A DNA stretch of 64,000 bases, taken from contig JAEUVO010000033.1 in assembly GCA_016786885.1 (NCBI GenBank), forward strand, positions 99,225 to 163,224. Reading direction: 5' to 3'. Origin of the DNA: Chitinophagaceae bacterium. GTDB lineage: Bacteria; Bacteroidota; Bacteroidia; Chitinophagales; Chitinophagaceae. Position 1 is the stretch's first letter. Each line of letters starts with the position of its first letter. The position numbers and the translations under genes were made by a program. Under the pieces are notes generated by a model. The model was not told the origin of the DNA, searched no databases, and saw only the letters and a program-made list of their open reading frames with translations. Positions 8,609-17,388 of the stretch are shown piece after piece.

Positions 8609-8643
8609 CCAACAGGGTAATTGTCCATCACTTGCAACGATTG
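8609..8643 (+). repeat. 35-bp imperfect direct repeat, copy 2
   Basis: Starts CCAACAGGGTAATTGTCC and ends CAACGATTG. Six of its eight differences from 6891-6925 are transitions. Hairpin pairing is weaker here than in copy 1. Confidence 0.4.
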
Positions 8644-8686
8644 CCGGAAGTTTAAAATATCATTTTTTGTTCCTACTTTATAATAT

Positions 8687-8893
8687 ATGGCAACGCCCAA
8701 AAAATACCGGATGGATAAAACGGCTTTCAAAATACAAACAGTTGAAGAGGCGGATGACCATTACGGTCCGTGGGAGAATAAATCCTATAGTGAAAGGCTG
8801 GATGCAGCTTTTTATTTGATCAGTATGGCTTTTGGAGTAAAGCCTTCAACAAAAATCGACAGAACTGTTTTCTCAAAACGTAAGCATGGCTGA
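8687..8893 (+). CDS. Small protein upstream of truncated nucleotidyltransferase, antitoxin-like
   Basis: 68 aa, highly charged, with MATPKKYRMDKTAFKIQT at the start and SYSERLDAAFYLISMAFG in a helix. There is no signal peptide. It overlaps the following ATG (8886) by 8 bases, the arrangement of a two-gene toxin-antitoxin or AbiE-like unit in which the second gene encodes a nucleotidyltransferase. The pairing with that family is from memory of similar Bacteroidota loci and is an inference; the protein itself has no motif I can name. Confidence 0.7.
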   Translation: MATPKKYRMDKTAFKIQTVEEADDHYGPWENKSYSERLDAAFYLISMAFGVKPSTKIDRTVFSKRKHG

Positions 8894-8999
8894 TTATTTC
8901 AATGATGATTTCAGAGATTTTCTGAAAGCACTCAAAAACCAGGGGGTTGAGTATGTTCTTGTAGGTGCAACACTAACAGAAGATAAAAAAGGTATTTGA
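8886..8999 (+). pseudogene. Truncated nucleotidyltransferase (MNT/AbiEii-like) remnant
   Basis: ATG at 8886 opens MADYFNDDFRDFLKALKNQ then GVEYVLVG, which is the N-terminus of a family of Bacteroidota nucleotidyltransferases (usually ~190 aa) that continue VGGYS and later carry the catalytic DxD. Here the frame diverges right after VLVG into ATLTEDKKGI and stops at 8997-8999, giving 37 codons. No downstream sequence resembles the rest of the gene, so the 3' part was deleted rather than frameshifted. The catalytic residues are missing; the product is almost certainly inactive. Confidence 0.65.
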
Positions 9000-9042
9000 A
9001 ACTACTGTAAAAAGATCTATATTTATAACAATAGTACTGTTT

Positions 9043-9990
9043 ATGTATAGGAGAGGAATACTTGTTTGTTCAATTTTTTCTTTTGTAATTAGTGCTATAT
9101 TATCTGCTTGTCAAAAAGAAGTCGATACTCCAAATTTTGTTGAGAATCAGGTTCCTGTAGTTAACGCAGGCACTTCAATACAAATAACATTACCTGTTGA
9201 CTCAACAATTTTAAGCGGATCAGCAGTCGATCAGGACGGAAGTATTGTAGCTTATTTGTGGAGTCAGGTGTCAGGTAATGCAGGAACGCAGATTGTAAAT
9301 CCCGGCTCGCCAAGCACAAAGGTAAAAGGGCTTCAGGTTGGGACATATATTTTCCAGCTAATGGCTACAGATAATAAGGGGGCTACGGGTGTCGATACAG
9401 CTTTGGTTATTGTTTCCCCTTCACCAATACAAACTCTTACTTTACAACCTGCAAATAATCTGAATGAGGTTTATATCTTTTCATCCAGTCCAAATAGTTC
9501 TACAAGCGGAATTCATCAGCTAACAATAGCAGCCTGGACTGTAGGAGGAATAAGTAACTATTGGAGAGCTTTTATAAAATTTGATTTTTCCTCTATCTCT
9601 TCGACTGCTACTATACTCAATGCAAAATTATCTCTTTATGCAACTCCTGCACCTTCCCAGGGTAATGGTGTAGATGCACATTTTGGTACTTCAAATGCAT
9701 GTTACATTCAACGTGTTACTTCTAATTGGGTTACTTCTGGTATTAATTGGAATAATCAACCATCTACAGTTACGGCTAATCAGGTTGTTATACCTCAAAG
9801 CACCTCACCATTTCAAAATGAAATTGAGATGGATGTAACTTCATTGGTTAGAGATATGATGACAAATGGGAATAATGGGTTTGGTATTAAACTTCAAAAT
9901 GAAGTGATATATAATGTCAGGCAATATGCCTCAAGTTTTGAAAATAATTCATCAATTCGGCCCAAACTGGTAATAACTTATCAGCCGTAA
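9043..9990 (+). CDS. DNRLRE-domain lipoprotein with PKD-like module
   Basis: 315 aa. The N-terminus has a type II signal peptide ending in the lipobox ILSAC (Cys 22). Residues ~35-125 look like a PKD/Ig-like domain (VNAGTSIQITLPVDSTILSG, AYLWSQVSG, TDNKGATGVDTALVIVSP). Residues ~140-315 match the DNRLRE pattern: RAFIKFDFSSI, ILNAKLSLYA, VTSNWVTSGINWNNQPS, and a final RPKLVITYQP. Such proteins are surface beta-sandwich modules that often accompany adhesion or carbohydrate-related systems. Codon use looks AT-rich compared with neighbours such as the fucosidase. It stands alone. Confidence 0.85.
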   Translation: MYRRGILVCSIFSFVISAILSACQKEVDTPNFVENQVPVVNAGTSIQITLPVDSTILSGSAVDQDGSIVAYLWSQVSGNAGTQIVNPGSPSTKVKGLQVGTYIFQLMATDNKGATGVDTALVIVSPSPIQTLTLQPANNLNEVYIFSSSPNSSTSGIHQLTIAAWTVGGISNYWRAFIKFDFSSISSTATILNAKLSLYATPAPSQGNGVDAHFGTSNACYIQRVTSNWVTSGINWNNQPSTVTANQVVIPQSTSPFQNEIEMDVTSLVRDMMTNGNNGFGIKLQNEVIYNVRQYASSFENNSSIRPKLVITYQP

Positions 9991-10172
9991 CAAAGTCAGC
10001 CGCTAAAGCCATACCGGTTCCCCCTTTCTTGTTGAAATACCGGTAGACCATTTTATATCCTCGCTATCGTTATCCGGGGTAAACAATCCGGGCCTACAAC
10101 AAGTGATAATCATCAGGACTGAGCCTTTTGGGAATCATACCTGGTCTTTCTTTCCTCCTATATCTTCGCTCC

Positions 10173-10520
10173 ATGCTTCCCGAAGTAAATCTTCAACAAC
10201 GCTGGCAGCAATTAGTATCTAAACTCACCGATACATTGGGTAAGCAACCGGATATGGAAGCTATTTTATTATTCATCGGCATCCGGGAAGCGGGACAGCC
10301 TCTTAAATTATTTACTGAAAAAGAAAAAACCGATCTGAGACAGATGGCGATTTGCACCCTGCTTGTTCCCGCCGGGTATTACCAGTTGTTTTGGGTGGAT
10401 GATACAGGGTGGCCGCATTATAAAGAACTGAAGCGAATACCTGCGATGAGTATGGCGCAAAGGGATGAATTTCTCAAAGAGTATGTCCTAAAGTATGCAG
10501 AGAAGAACCGCCTGCTATAG
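10173..10520 (+). CDS. Conserved hypothetical protein
   Basis: 115 aa from the ATG at 10173 (MLPEVNLQQRWQQLV). An upstream in-frame codon at 10128 exists but its 15 residues are unlikely to be coding, and a possible -7 box TATCTTCG lies at 10161-10168. The protein is soluble, with an amphipathic helix at the start, a hydrophobic core (ILLFIGIREAGQP) and WVDDTGWPHYKELKRIP towards the end. I recall similar short proteins in Bacteroidota but know no function. Confidence 0.75.
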   Translation: MLPEVNLQQRWQQLVSKLTDTLGKQPDMEAILLFIGIREAGQPLKLFTEKEKTDLRQMAICTLLVPAGYYQLFWVDDTGWPHYKELKRIPAMSMAQRDEFLKEYVLKYAEKNRLL

Positions 10521-10576
10521 TTTCCAGGCCGAGCCTCTGAAGGGACTGGCATATATTATCAGGTTCTACCAGTCCA

Positions 10577-11257
10577 CTATTTGGTCAGTTGTATCTGATA
10601 GGAAAACTGCTGATCAAAAGGAGCAGCGGCTTTCTCCGGTTTTTGTATAAGAAAACGGTTCCGGATGGATTGTTCCCGTATTGTTCCCTTGAGCCGTTCA
10701 TCATCATCAAATAAAAATTCATTGACAAAATCACGGTGGCCATCCGCCCATACATGCACATGGATATGTGCGGGCAGGTCGCTTTGTGGATAGCCACTTG
10801 GTTTAATGGTTTGCAGTTCAAATTTCCCGTTCACATCCGTTCTCACATAACCAAACAGTCTTGCATGCCTCATATCGCCTTCATTGCCTCCCACATGAGG
10901 GTTGCCGGCAGCATACCAGCCTTTTGAGTCGGTCTGGTACAGATAGATCAGCGCACCAGCAACAGGCTGCCCTTCTTTATCAGAGACTGTTCCCAGCACC
11001 TTTATTTTCCTGCCGGGTTCATCGGCAGTAGTTATCTGCAATACATCGGTGCTGCAATTGTTTTTTATCAATTCCCTGAAATCTGTTTCAGGATGCACCG
11101 CCAGGTAGCGTTTGTCGGTCAGTATAGAAGATACTGTAGCTGTTTTGTTTTTCAGTTTATCAGCCGCTTCTTTGATAAGCGAAGCATTATCGGTTGATTG
11201 TGCGGGCAGGTGTGACCAGCTGCCCAGCAATAGCAGGGAGAGTAAAATTTTTTTCAT
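10577..11257 (-). CDS. Exported intradiol ring-cleavage dioxygenase-like protein
   Basis: 226 aa from the ATG at 11255-11257, giving the signal peptide MKKILLSLLLLGSWSHLPA. From ~residue 85 it has the intradiol dioxygenase core: GTVSDKEGQPVAGALIYLYQ, then WYAAGNPH, FGYVRTDVNGKFELQTIKP, SGYP and PAHIHVHV. Classic catechol or protocatechuate dioxygenases bind Fe(III) by two Tyr and two His; the YP and HIHVHV elements seen here match. Enzymes of this exported subgroup are widespread but their substrates are mostly unproved. No other aromatic catabolism gene adjoins it. A weak convergent hairpin (GGACTGG with CCAGTCC, 10545-10577) overlaps its stop. Confidence 0.85.
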   Translation of the reverse strand: MKKILLSLLLLGSWSHLPAQSTDNASLIKEAADKLKNKTATVSSILTDKRYLAVHPETDFRELIKNNCSTDVLQITTADEPGRKIKVLGTVSDKEGQPVAGALIYLYQTDSKGWYAAGNPHVGGNEGDMRHARLFGYVRTDVNGKFELQTIKPSGYPQSDLPAHIHVHVWADGHRDFVNEFLFDDDERLKGTIREQSIRNRFLIQKPEKAAAPFDQQFSYQIQLTK

Positions 11258-11477
11258 GACTGTAATTTGTGCATATAGTAAGTTAGCTTCATTTCCTGCA
11301 ACCGGCATACAATAATATATGAATGGAGAAAGTTGGATTATGGTTGGTGAAAAGCACTATTTTTTAGCTCTGTCAGCAGTTTTTCCAGGCCGTCTTCACA
11401 GTAATCTGGCACTAGAGGATTCAATAACATCCTTGTACTTTTTCCCATATTTATTACCTTAATAGAAATTTACAGCC

Positions 11478-12026
11478 ATGTACAATCATCCTCATACAAT
11501 CGAAAATAAAATAGGCGAAAAACTTTGTTTTACCCGGTTGGTAAAGGAAGATGGTGTTGATAAACTGGAAGTGGAGAACTGGGTGCAGCCCGGTGCCGGC
11601 CCTTTGATGCATGTTCACTGGAAGCAAGATGAAAGTCTTACCGTGATAAGCGGGAAAATTGGTACACAAATTCCTGGTGAAGAACCCAGGTATTACGGTC
11701 CGGGAGAAACGGTTACTTTTTACAGGGGTACCTGGCACCGGTTCTGGAATGCCGGAAATGATGTATTGAATTGTAAAGGCTGGATAAAACCTGCTGATAA
11801 CATTGAGTATTACCTGACAGAAATATATAAGGCAATAGATGCGGGTAAAAATCACCGGCCTGAACCAACAGCCGCTGCCTTTTTAATGACCCGTTATAAA
11901 TCCGAATTTGATGTAAGCGGCATCCCCGGGGTTGTAAAAAAAGTCATCATACCGCTTCAATATTTTATCGGAAGATTTACGGGAGCACATAAAAGATTTA
12001 AAGATGCGCCGCAACCGGTTAAATAA
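11478..12026 (+). CDS. Cupin-domain protein
   Basis: 182 aa. A single cupin fold at ~20-110: the first metal motif is HVHWKQDESLTVISG with two His and a Glu, followed by GPGETVTFYRGTWHRFWNAG with the later His. The C-terminal ~70 residues (GIPGVVKKVIIPLQYFIGRF) include a hydrophobic amphipathic stretch. No signal peptide. Such stand-alone cupins bind small ligands or catalyse sugar or dioxygenase-type reactions; the substrate cannot be read from the sequence. Confidence 0.85.
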   Translation: MYNHPHTIENKIGEKLCFTRLVKEDGVDKLEVENWVQPGAGPLMHVHWKQDESLTVISGKIGTQIPGEEPRYYGPGETVTFYRGTWHRFWNAGNDVLNCKGWIKPADNIEYYLTEIYKAIDAGKNHRPEPTAAAFLMTRYKSEFDVSGIPGVVKKVIIPLQYFIGRFTGAHKRFKDAPQPVK

Positions 12027-12183
12027 ATACTTTCTTAAAGTCTTTGGCGATATTATTTTCTAAATCTAAGGAAAGAGAAAACCGCTTATTTATATTTAAT
12101 ATTTTCAAGGGCACTATCATGCCGTAAGCAGTTTTTTTTAACTTTCTGCTTTCTTATTGGTCATAGCTGTTCAACTGGCTTCT

Positions 12184-12840
12184 ATGAGAAAACTTATCCT
12201 GCTTCCATTATTAGTCTTATCGGTCTGTGCCTGTGCACAAAAAGGTGACCGCTATTGGAGTATCGGTGTTAATCCATTCAGCCTTGGAGAGTCGATGTCA
12301 TCCATCGGTCCCTGTGCCGGCTTCAGGTTTTCGGCGGGATTTGAGTTATGGGCTGAGGGTTCGTATATCTTTCATAACCTGTACAAGATTCACGACTGGA
12401 AAAACATGAGAGGATACCGGTTTATTTTTCAGCCCCGGTACTATGTGGGAAAAGGCCGTACTCTTTTCATTACTCCTGAGTTTCGGCTCAAACAATTTTC
12501 TTATACAACGGCACTTCCCTTTGTGAATAAAACAACGAACGATACTTTATATAACTATACACACAGGGCATCGCAGGTGCTTATCGGCGGCGCCTTTGTA
12601 ATTGGTGGCCAGTTTGTGTTGTCAGAACGAAAAAGGATTTTTTTAGAAGTAACAGCAGGGATGGGAGGAAAGCTTCGCTTTATAAACAGGAAAAATATTC
12701 CGGAGGGCTATGAGTATGAGGTACAGCCCGGTGGCTTCGGCCTTGCACCTCATTATAACTGGGATAATGACGGCACTCCTTATTTCCCGTTGGGGCTCCG
12801 GCTTATGTGGCGATTGAACAATTCAAAGCAGTTGAGATAG
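12184..12840 (+). CDS. Exported hypothetical protein, barrel-like
   Basis: 218 aa from the ATG at 12184, chosen for its signal peptide MRKLILLPLLVLSVCACAQ (a lipobox-like SVCAC and a normal cleavage ACAQ are both possible). The mature part has repeated amphipathic strands (YWSIGVNPFSLGESM, RGYRFIFQPRYYVGKGRTLFITPEF, VLIGGAFVIGGQFVLSE) and ends FPLGLRLMWRL, suggesting a small outer-membrane barrel. No family recognised. Confidence 0.75.
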   Translation: MRKLILLPLLVLSVCACAQKGDRYWSIGVNPFSLGESMSSIGPCAGFRFSAGFELWAEGSYIFHNLYKIHDWKNMRGYRFIFQPRYYVGKGRTLFITPEFRLKQFSYTTALPFVNKTTNDTLYNYTHRASQVLIGGAFVIGGQFVLSERKRIFLEVTAGMGGKLRFINRKNIPEGYEYEVQPGGFGLAPHYNWDNDGTPYFPLGLRLMWRLNNSKQLR

Positions 12841-12944
12841 TATCATGTCCACAAGGCCTGCGGGTTTTATTCTCATTTCAGTTATTGACAACTGTCATAG
12901 GAACAGGCTGATTAACTGCTGCATCTTTATGCTATATAAGTTTT

Positions 12945-13136
12945 ATGCAAAAGAAACCAAAGGGGCTTAATGCCGAATGGCATCAGCAGCATCCAATGCC
13001 GAAGAATCCCACTTTGCAACAGCGTATTGACTGGCACCTGGCCCATCAGAAGAATTGCGGCTGCCATCCAGGTTTGCCGGAGAAACTGAAAGAGCAAATG
13101 AAGAAATTGAAAATAAAAATACCAGCAGGGTTATAA
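12945..13136 (+). CDS. Small conserved protein with CxC motif
   Basis: 63 aa. The core PTLQQRIDWHLAHQKNCGC followed by HPGLPEKLKEQMKK is compact, His- and Lys-rich, with two Cys spaced as NCGC that could bind metal together with nearby His residues. I recall small Bacteroidota proteins of this type with no known role. Free-standing gene, cytoplasmic. Confidence 0.7.
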   Translation: MQKKPKGLNAEWHQQHPMPKNPTLQQRIDWHLAHQKNCGCHPGLPEKLKEQMKKLKIKIPAGL

Positions 13137-13190
13137 GTAACAAGTGCTGTATAATTTATTTATCTTGTTTAAGAGCTATATTCCGGCAAT

Positions 13191-14519
13191 TTACTTTACC
13201 GTCACTTGTATCACATGATCAATAGTTTCCTGTGCAGGATACTCGTGGTATATGAAAATCCCTTCCGTCACCTTATTCCATTTTAGTTTTTTATTACTAC
13301 CCATTATTTCAACGGACGAAATAGTTTCATTGAATCCCGGGAGTAGAATAAAATTGTCCGCCGGCCGGTGCAGCAGATGGAGAAATACCTGTTTATCATT
13401 TCTGGTAGCTACTCCCCATGGTTGTGGTGGCATCAGTCTGCCACGGGTATTGTAAATAGCAGTACCATATTGTTGCAACCATGTACCTGCCGCTTGTAAA
13501 GTATCGGTAAATTCTTTTTGTATCTCGCCATTAGGCATAGGCCCTACATTCAATAATAAATTGGCATTGCGGCCTGCAGTGTTTACCAGTAAATGGATCA
13601 CCTGCTTCACTGTTTTATAATTTCTGTCTGTCACATTATAGCCCCAGGAGTCATTCATGGTCTCGCAGGTTTCTAATGGAAGCGCATCGGAAGGTTGCTG
13701 AAAACTCAGCCCGGATTTATTTTCTCCCGGCAGGTCTTTTTCAAACATCTGGAAATCTTCGCCTGGAATGGGGTCAAGATGATGGTTGTTGCCGATCATA
13801 CAAGCTGGTTGCAACTGGTGAATGAGGCCATAGAGTTCATCATACTTCCAGTCAATTCGGGAAGTCCTGTCGGCATGCCCCTCTGGATTGGTCTGGTCCC
13901 AATGACCATCGAACCAGATACTCATGACAGGGCCATAGTTAGTAAGCAATTCTGTTAATTGATTTTTCATGAACTGCAGGTAGCTTGTATAATTGCTTTT
14001 CCCAGTTCTTCCGCTATACTGACCGGTACGACCCGTTTCAAAAGGATAATCATTGCGATACCAGTCGAGAGTGGAGTAATAAAGGCCCAGTTTGATATTA
14101 TGTTTCCTGCAGGCTTCTGCCAGTTGTCGCAGTGCATCTTTGCCATACGGTGTGTTTGTGATCTTCCAGTCTGAGTATTTTGTATCCCAGTTAGAAAAAC
14201 CATCATGGTGACGGGTGATGAAGACGATATATTTCATGCCGGCATTTTTTGCTGTCAGCACCCATTTTTCTGCATCGAAATCAACAGGATTAAAGACCCT
14301 GTTATAACGACGGTAATCTTCCACTTTTATGCGTCGGTTGTTCATTACCCATTCTCCATTGCCCAGTACACTGCTCAGTCCCCAGTGGATGAATAGCCCG
14401 TATTTATCATCCTGGAATGTTTTGCGGACCGTTAAATTTTCTGCACTGGGTTTATAGAGCTCTTGTGCTGGTGCCAGTAAATGGAAATATAACAGGAGAA
14501 CTGCTAGTATCTTTTTCAT
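13191..14519 (-). CDS. Alpha-L-fucosidase, GH29
   Basis: 442 aa from the ATG at 14517-14519, which gives the signal peptide MKKILAVLLLYFHLLAPA; the longer frame adds 17 improbable residues. GH29 hallmarks: KYGLFIHWGLSSV, GMKYIVFITRHHDGFSNWD with the conserved double His, KLGLYYSTLDW, and SIWFDGHW with the probable nucleophile Asp204. The C-terminal ~90 residues form a beta-sandwich-like tail. It removes terminal L-fucose from glycans in the periplasm or outside the cell. No SusCD pair or other glycoside hydrolase is nearby, so it is not part of a visible polysaccharide utilisation locus. Confidence 0.92.
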   Translation of the reverse strand: MKKILAVLLLYFHLLAPAQELYKPSAENLTVRKTFQDDKYGLFIHWGLSSVLGNGEWVMNNRRIKVEDYRRYNRVFNPVDFDAEKWVLTAKNAGMKYIVFITRHHDGFSNWDTKYSDWKITNTPYGKDALRQLAEACRKHNIKLGLYYSTLDWYRNDYPFETGRTGQYSGRTGKSNYTSYLQFMKNQLTELLTNYGPVMSIWFDGHWDQTNPEGHADRTSRIDWKYDELYGLIHQLQPACMIGNNHHLDPIPGEDFQMFEKDLPGENKSGLSFQQPSDALPLETCETMNDSWGYNVTDRNYKTVKQVIHLLVNTAGRNANLLLNVGPMPNGEIQKEFTDTLQAAGTWLQQYGTAIYNTRGRLMPPQPWGVATRNDKQVFLHLLHRPADNFILLPGFNETISSVEIMGSNKKLKWNKVTEGIFIYHEYPAQETIDHVIQVTVK

Positions 14520-14575
14520 TGCACTGTTTATGCTAAAAGGTGTTGCTTGCATGGTTGTTAGTTTTATCAAACAGA

Positions 14576-15256
14576 CTAGTTACGCAAAATTTCCCTGTTC
14601 CTATTTAATTCCAGTGCTTTCAGTTCGATATTTTCTATCGTATCTTTTTCAGCTCCTTTTTTGGCCATCAGCAGCAATGCTCTTGCCAATACATCGGACC
14701 AGATAATCTTATCAGGAGCCAGTAATTGTACCAATGGGAAAAACGGGTAAGCAAGCTTATAGGCAAACGGTGCTTTTTTATTTTTATGCCTGGGTCTTAC
14801 GGCATCAGGACGAGCTATAAGGATATGCTGCAGTCCGGATCGCAGTAATAAATTCTCTGCTTTTCCTTTGATACGTTTGAACAAAGTGCGACTTTTTTCT
14901 GTGCGGTCACTGCCATCACCACTTACAAAAATAAATTTAACTCCCGGGTTAATTTGGGTACAATACCGGGCACAGGCTTCCAGGTATCCACAGGTTATCT
15001 CCTCATATTGTTTTTTACTTACCTGGGTTTGTGAAATACCAAGACACCAGATAATAGCATCAGCTTTGGCAAAATAGCTGCCGGCGGAAGCATAATCCAG
15101 GAAATTCTTATGTATTACGGTAGTAATTTTAGGATGCACTATTTCCGGCTGATTACGTATCAACAGCAGCAGTTCATCAATTTCATTATCAACTAGAGCC
15201 TGCCTTACCACTTCCGCTCCTATAAGGCCGGTGGCACCAGTAATAAGTATTTTCAT
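14576..15256 (-). CDS. NAD(P)-binding Rossmann protein, atypical SDR
   Basis: 226 aa starting with the dinucleotide-binding motif ITGATGLIGAEVVRQAL. A second conserved element is DAIIWCLGISQTQVSKKQY followed by FIFVSGDGSD, as in the HTATIP2/NAD(P)H-binding atypical short-chain dehydrogenase group; the classical YxxxK is not evident. These proteins bind NADPH and often act as redox sensors or have unknown substrates. It ends 5 bases after the frame of the fucosidase region begins (57 bases before its chosen start), so the two may be co-transcribed with this gene first. Confidence 0.8.
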   Translation of the reverse strand: MKILITGATGLIGAEVVRQALVDNEIDELLLLIRNQPEIVHPKITTVIHKNFLDYASAGSYFAKADAIIWCLGISQTQVSKKQYEEITCGYLEACARYCTQINPGVKFIFVSGDGSDRTEKSRTLFKRIKGKAENLLLRSGLQHILIARPDAVRPRHKNKKAPFAYKLAYPFFPLVQLLAPDKIIWSDVLARALLLMAKKGAEKDTIENIELKALELNRNREILRN

Positions 15257-15459
15257 TTTGCATACATTTATTTCTGCCTGATAAAGTTATAGACCTTTCA
15301 GGTTTGATATGACAAGGAGGGTATTTTATCCGGAATAGCAGCACAGTAAACGGTATGAGCTGGGCATAAATTTTTTTTCCCACAATTATCCCTGCTTCAT
15401 TCAAATAATTGTTAATAAGTTGATCTTTGCAACAATCTAATTTCCGATAATTTTAAAAA

Positions 15460-15714
15460 ATGCAAGACCATTACAGCCTACTCCATACCATCTACGAAAT
15501 CGTAAAAAATGATCCGCAGCCTGAACGTTACTCCTGCAGGCCCCGTGAGCTCATACTAAGAAGGATGCAAGAATGGTCTGACATTCAGCAGCAACTGCAA
15601 TTACTCGAGCTGGAACAACTGGTTGTAACTGAACAACAAGAGACACTGGTTATCCGCATCACAACTGCCGGACTTGAGAAGGTAAAAGAGCAAAACAGTC
15701 TTGTAAAGGACTAA
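15460..15714 (+). CDS. Small hypothetical protein
   Basis: 84 aa, soluble, helical: MQDHYSLLHTIYEIVKNDP, then RRMQEWSDIQQQLQLLELEQLV, and a final VIRITTAGLEKVKEQ. The last part looks like the wing of a small winged-helix domain (ITTAGLEKV is common at the end of MarR/PadR-like wings), so a DNA-binding role is possible but unproved. A GATCTTTG sequence 30 bases upstream may be a -7 box. Confidence 0.65.
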   Translation: MQDHYSLLHTIYEIVKNDPQPERYSCRPRELILRRMQEWSDIQQQLQLLELEQLVVTEQQETLVIRITTAGLEKVKEQNSLVKD

Positions 15715-15807
15715 TATGTCCTGATAAAACTCACTCATTTTATTGATAAGGCTCAGCAGACCACATACAGGGCAAGGATAGTTTTACATGACTTTCTTTT
15801 GTCTTCT

Positions 15808-16494
15808 ATGAGAAGTAAATGCCACATTATATTGCCTATACTCTTACTCATTGCAATTATAATAGCAGGGTGTAAAAATCATTCTACCAATAGTCTCATT
15901 AGCCCTGACGCCCCTGAGGCAGCGTCTTTACAAAAGCTGATGGACGGAAACAGCAGGTTTGCTCATTGGCAACCAATACATCCGGATGAGAGCAGGCAGC
16001 GGGTGATAGAGATATCAAAAGCCCAGCATCCATTTGCGGTGGTGATCGCCTGTTCTGATTCAAGAGTATCTCCTGAATTGATTTTTGACCAGGGGCTTGG
16101 CGATCTTTTTGTTATTCGCACTGCCGGAAACCTGATTGGCGGACTGGAAATAGGCAGTGTGGAATATGCGGTTGAACACCTCGGTGTAGATCTGATTGTT
16201 TTGCTTGGTCACCAGCAATGCGGGGCTGTAAAAGCTTTTGTGGAAGGAGGGGAAGTGCATGGACATATTAAAGACATTATTGACAGCCTGAAAAACGAAA
16301 CAGAGATCAGTAATATATCACTAAATGATAAAAATCGCCTTGATGATTGTATCAGGGCAAATATATTGCACGGTATACATCAGCTTAAAGAGCAGTCCGC
16401 TATTATTAAAGAAAAGCTTGACAGTAAACAGCTACAGATAAAAGCCTGCTATTACGATCTCGAAAGGGGCATCGTCAGCGTATTAAAAGAATAA
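15808..16494 (+). CDS. Beta-class carbonic anhydrase, lipoprotein
   Basis: 228 aa from the ATG at 15808 (a TTG three codons upstream is less likely). It interconverts CO2 and bicarbonate. Type II signal peptide with lipobox IIAGC (Cys22), so it should be anchored in the periplasm or outer membrane. Zinc ligands and catalytic dyad are intact: C82-S-D84-S-R86 in ACSDSR, and H135/C138 in LGHQQCGAV. Most beta-carbonic anhydrases are cytoplasmic, so an exported lipoprotein form is a little unusual. It ends 15 bases from a convergent transglycosylase gene. Confidence 0.93.
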   Translation: MRSKCHIILPILLLIAIIIAGCKNHSTNSLISPDAPEAASLQKLMDGNSRFAHWQPIHPDESRQRVIEISKAQHPFAVVIACSDSRVSPELIFDQGLGDLFVIRTAGNLIGGLEIGSVEYAVEHLGVDLIVLLGHQQCGAVKAFVEGGEVHGHIKDIIDSLKNETEISNISLNDKNRLDDCIRANILHGIHQLKEQSAIIKEKLDSKQLQIKACYYDLERGIVSVLKE

Positions 16495-16509
16495 CTCCTG
16501 CCACTTCTC

Positions 16510-17388
16510 TTACCAGGAAGCATCTGCTGTCTCCGGAACAGTCCTGGAAGAGTCTGCTATTAAAGGCTCTTTATACTTTGCCAGGTACGCTGATACAGCA
16601 TTGATATGAGCTTTTGTTTCAGTCTTTGTCATCGTAACAAGACTACCATGTCCCTCAAAATGGTAATGAACACTGATGAATTTCTTAACATGCTTCCTCG
16701 TTTCGGCAGGAAGATATTGCTGTAATACCCAGAAATCACGGCTACCCGATTTTTTAATTGCAGAAAGTACCCTTGCCGGGCCACTATTGTAGGCAGCCAG
16801 CGTTAATAGCCAGTCATCAAACATGCCATGCAGGTAAATAAGACATTTTGCAGCAGCCACAGTGCTTTTATAATTATTTTTTCGTTCATCATTCTTTCCG
16901 GATACTTTCAGCCCAAAACTTTTTGCTGCTACCGGCATCAATTGCCATAGTCCGGCAGCGCCTGCTGAAGAAACTATCCTGTTATCAAGTTTTGATTCAA
17001 CAACCGCCAGGTATTTTAATTCAACAGGTATATCGTATTGCTGGAAAACATTTTCTATCAGCTCAAATGCTGATTCACTTTTGATTTTTATTTTATCATA
17101 ATAAAAACCATTTTCTTTCAGATGGTTGGTTACAAAATCAGATGCCTGCTTATTTAATTGTATCCGGGGGGCAGTGGTTAATTCTTTTTCATTCAGTTCG
17201 TCGAGGCAGATACAAAGGCCCTTTTCATCAAAAATATGTTTACCTGAGAATACAGAATCCTGCATAGGGGTTTTACATATCATTGCAGTATCACCTGAAA
17301 CAGCAATGTATTTATTGCCTGAAGCAGCTGCCATCAGCATGAAGCTGGTAATAATGAATCCTGCCTTATGTAATTTCGTTTTTAACAT
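16510..17388 (-). CDS. Lytic transglycosylase, SLT/MltD-like catalytic domain
   Basis: 292 aa with an N-terminal hydrophobic signal (GFIITSFMLMAAASG). The SLT domain spans ~105-245: catalytic Glu131 in AVVESKLDN, then SSAGAAGLWQLMP, and AAYNSGPARV. It cleaves the MurNAc-GlcNAc bond of peptidoglycan with 1,6-anhydro product formation in the periplasm. No LysM repeats follow the domain, unlike E. coli MltD. The promoter region is the 370-bp gap to its right, which contains unexplained inverted repeats. Confidence 0.9.
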   Translation of the reverse strand: MLKTKLHKAGFIITSFMLMAAASGNKYIAVSGDTAMICKTPMQDSVFSGKHIFDEKGLCICLDELNEKELTTAPRIQLNKQASDFVTNHLKENGFYYDKIKIKSESAFELIENVFQQYDIPVELKYLAVVESKLDNRIVSSAGAAGLWQLMPVAAKSFGLKVSGKNDERKNNYKSTVAAAKCLIYLHGMFDDWLLTLAAYNSGPARVLSAIKKSGSRDFWVLQQYLPAETRKHVKKFISVHYHFEGHGSLVTMTKTETKAHINAVSAYLAKYKEPLIADSSRTVPETADASW

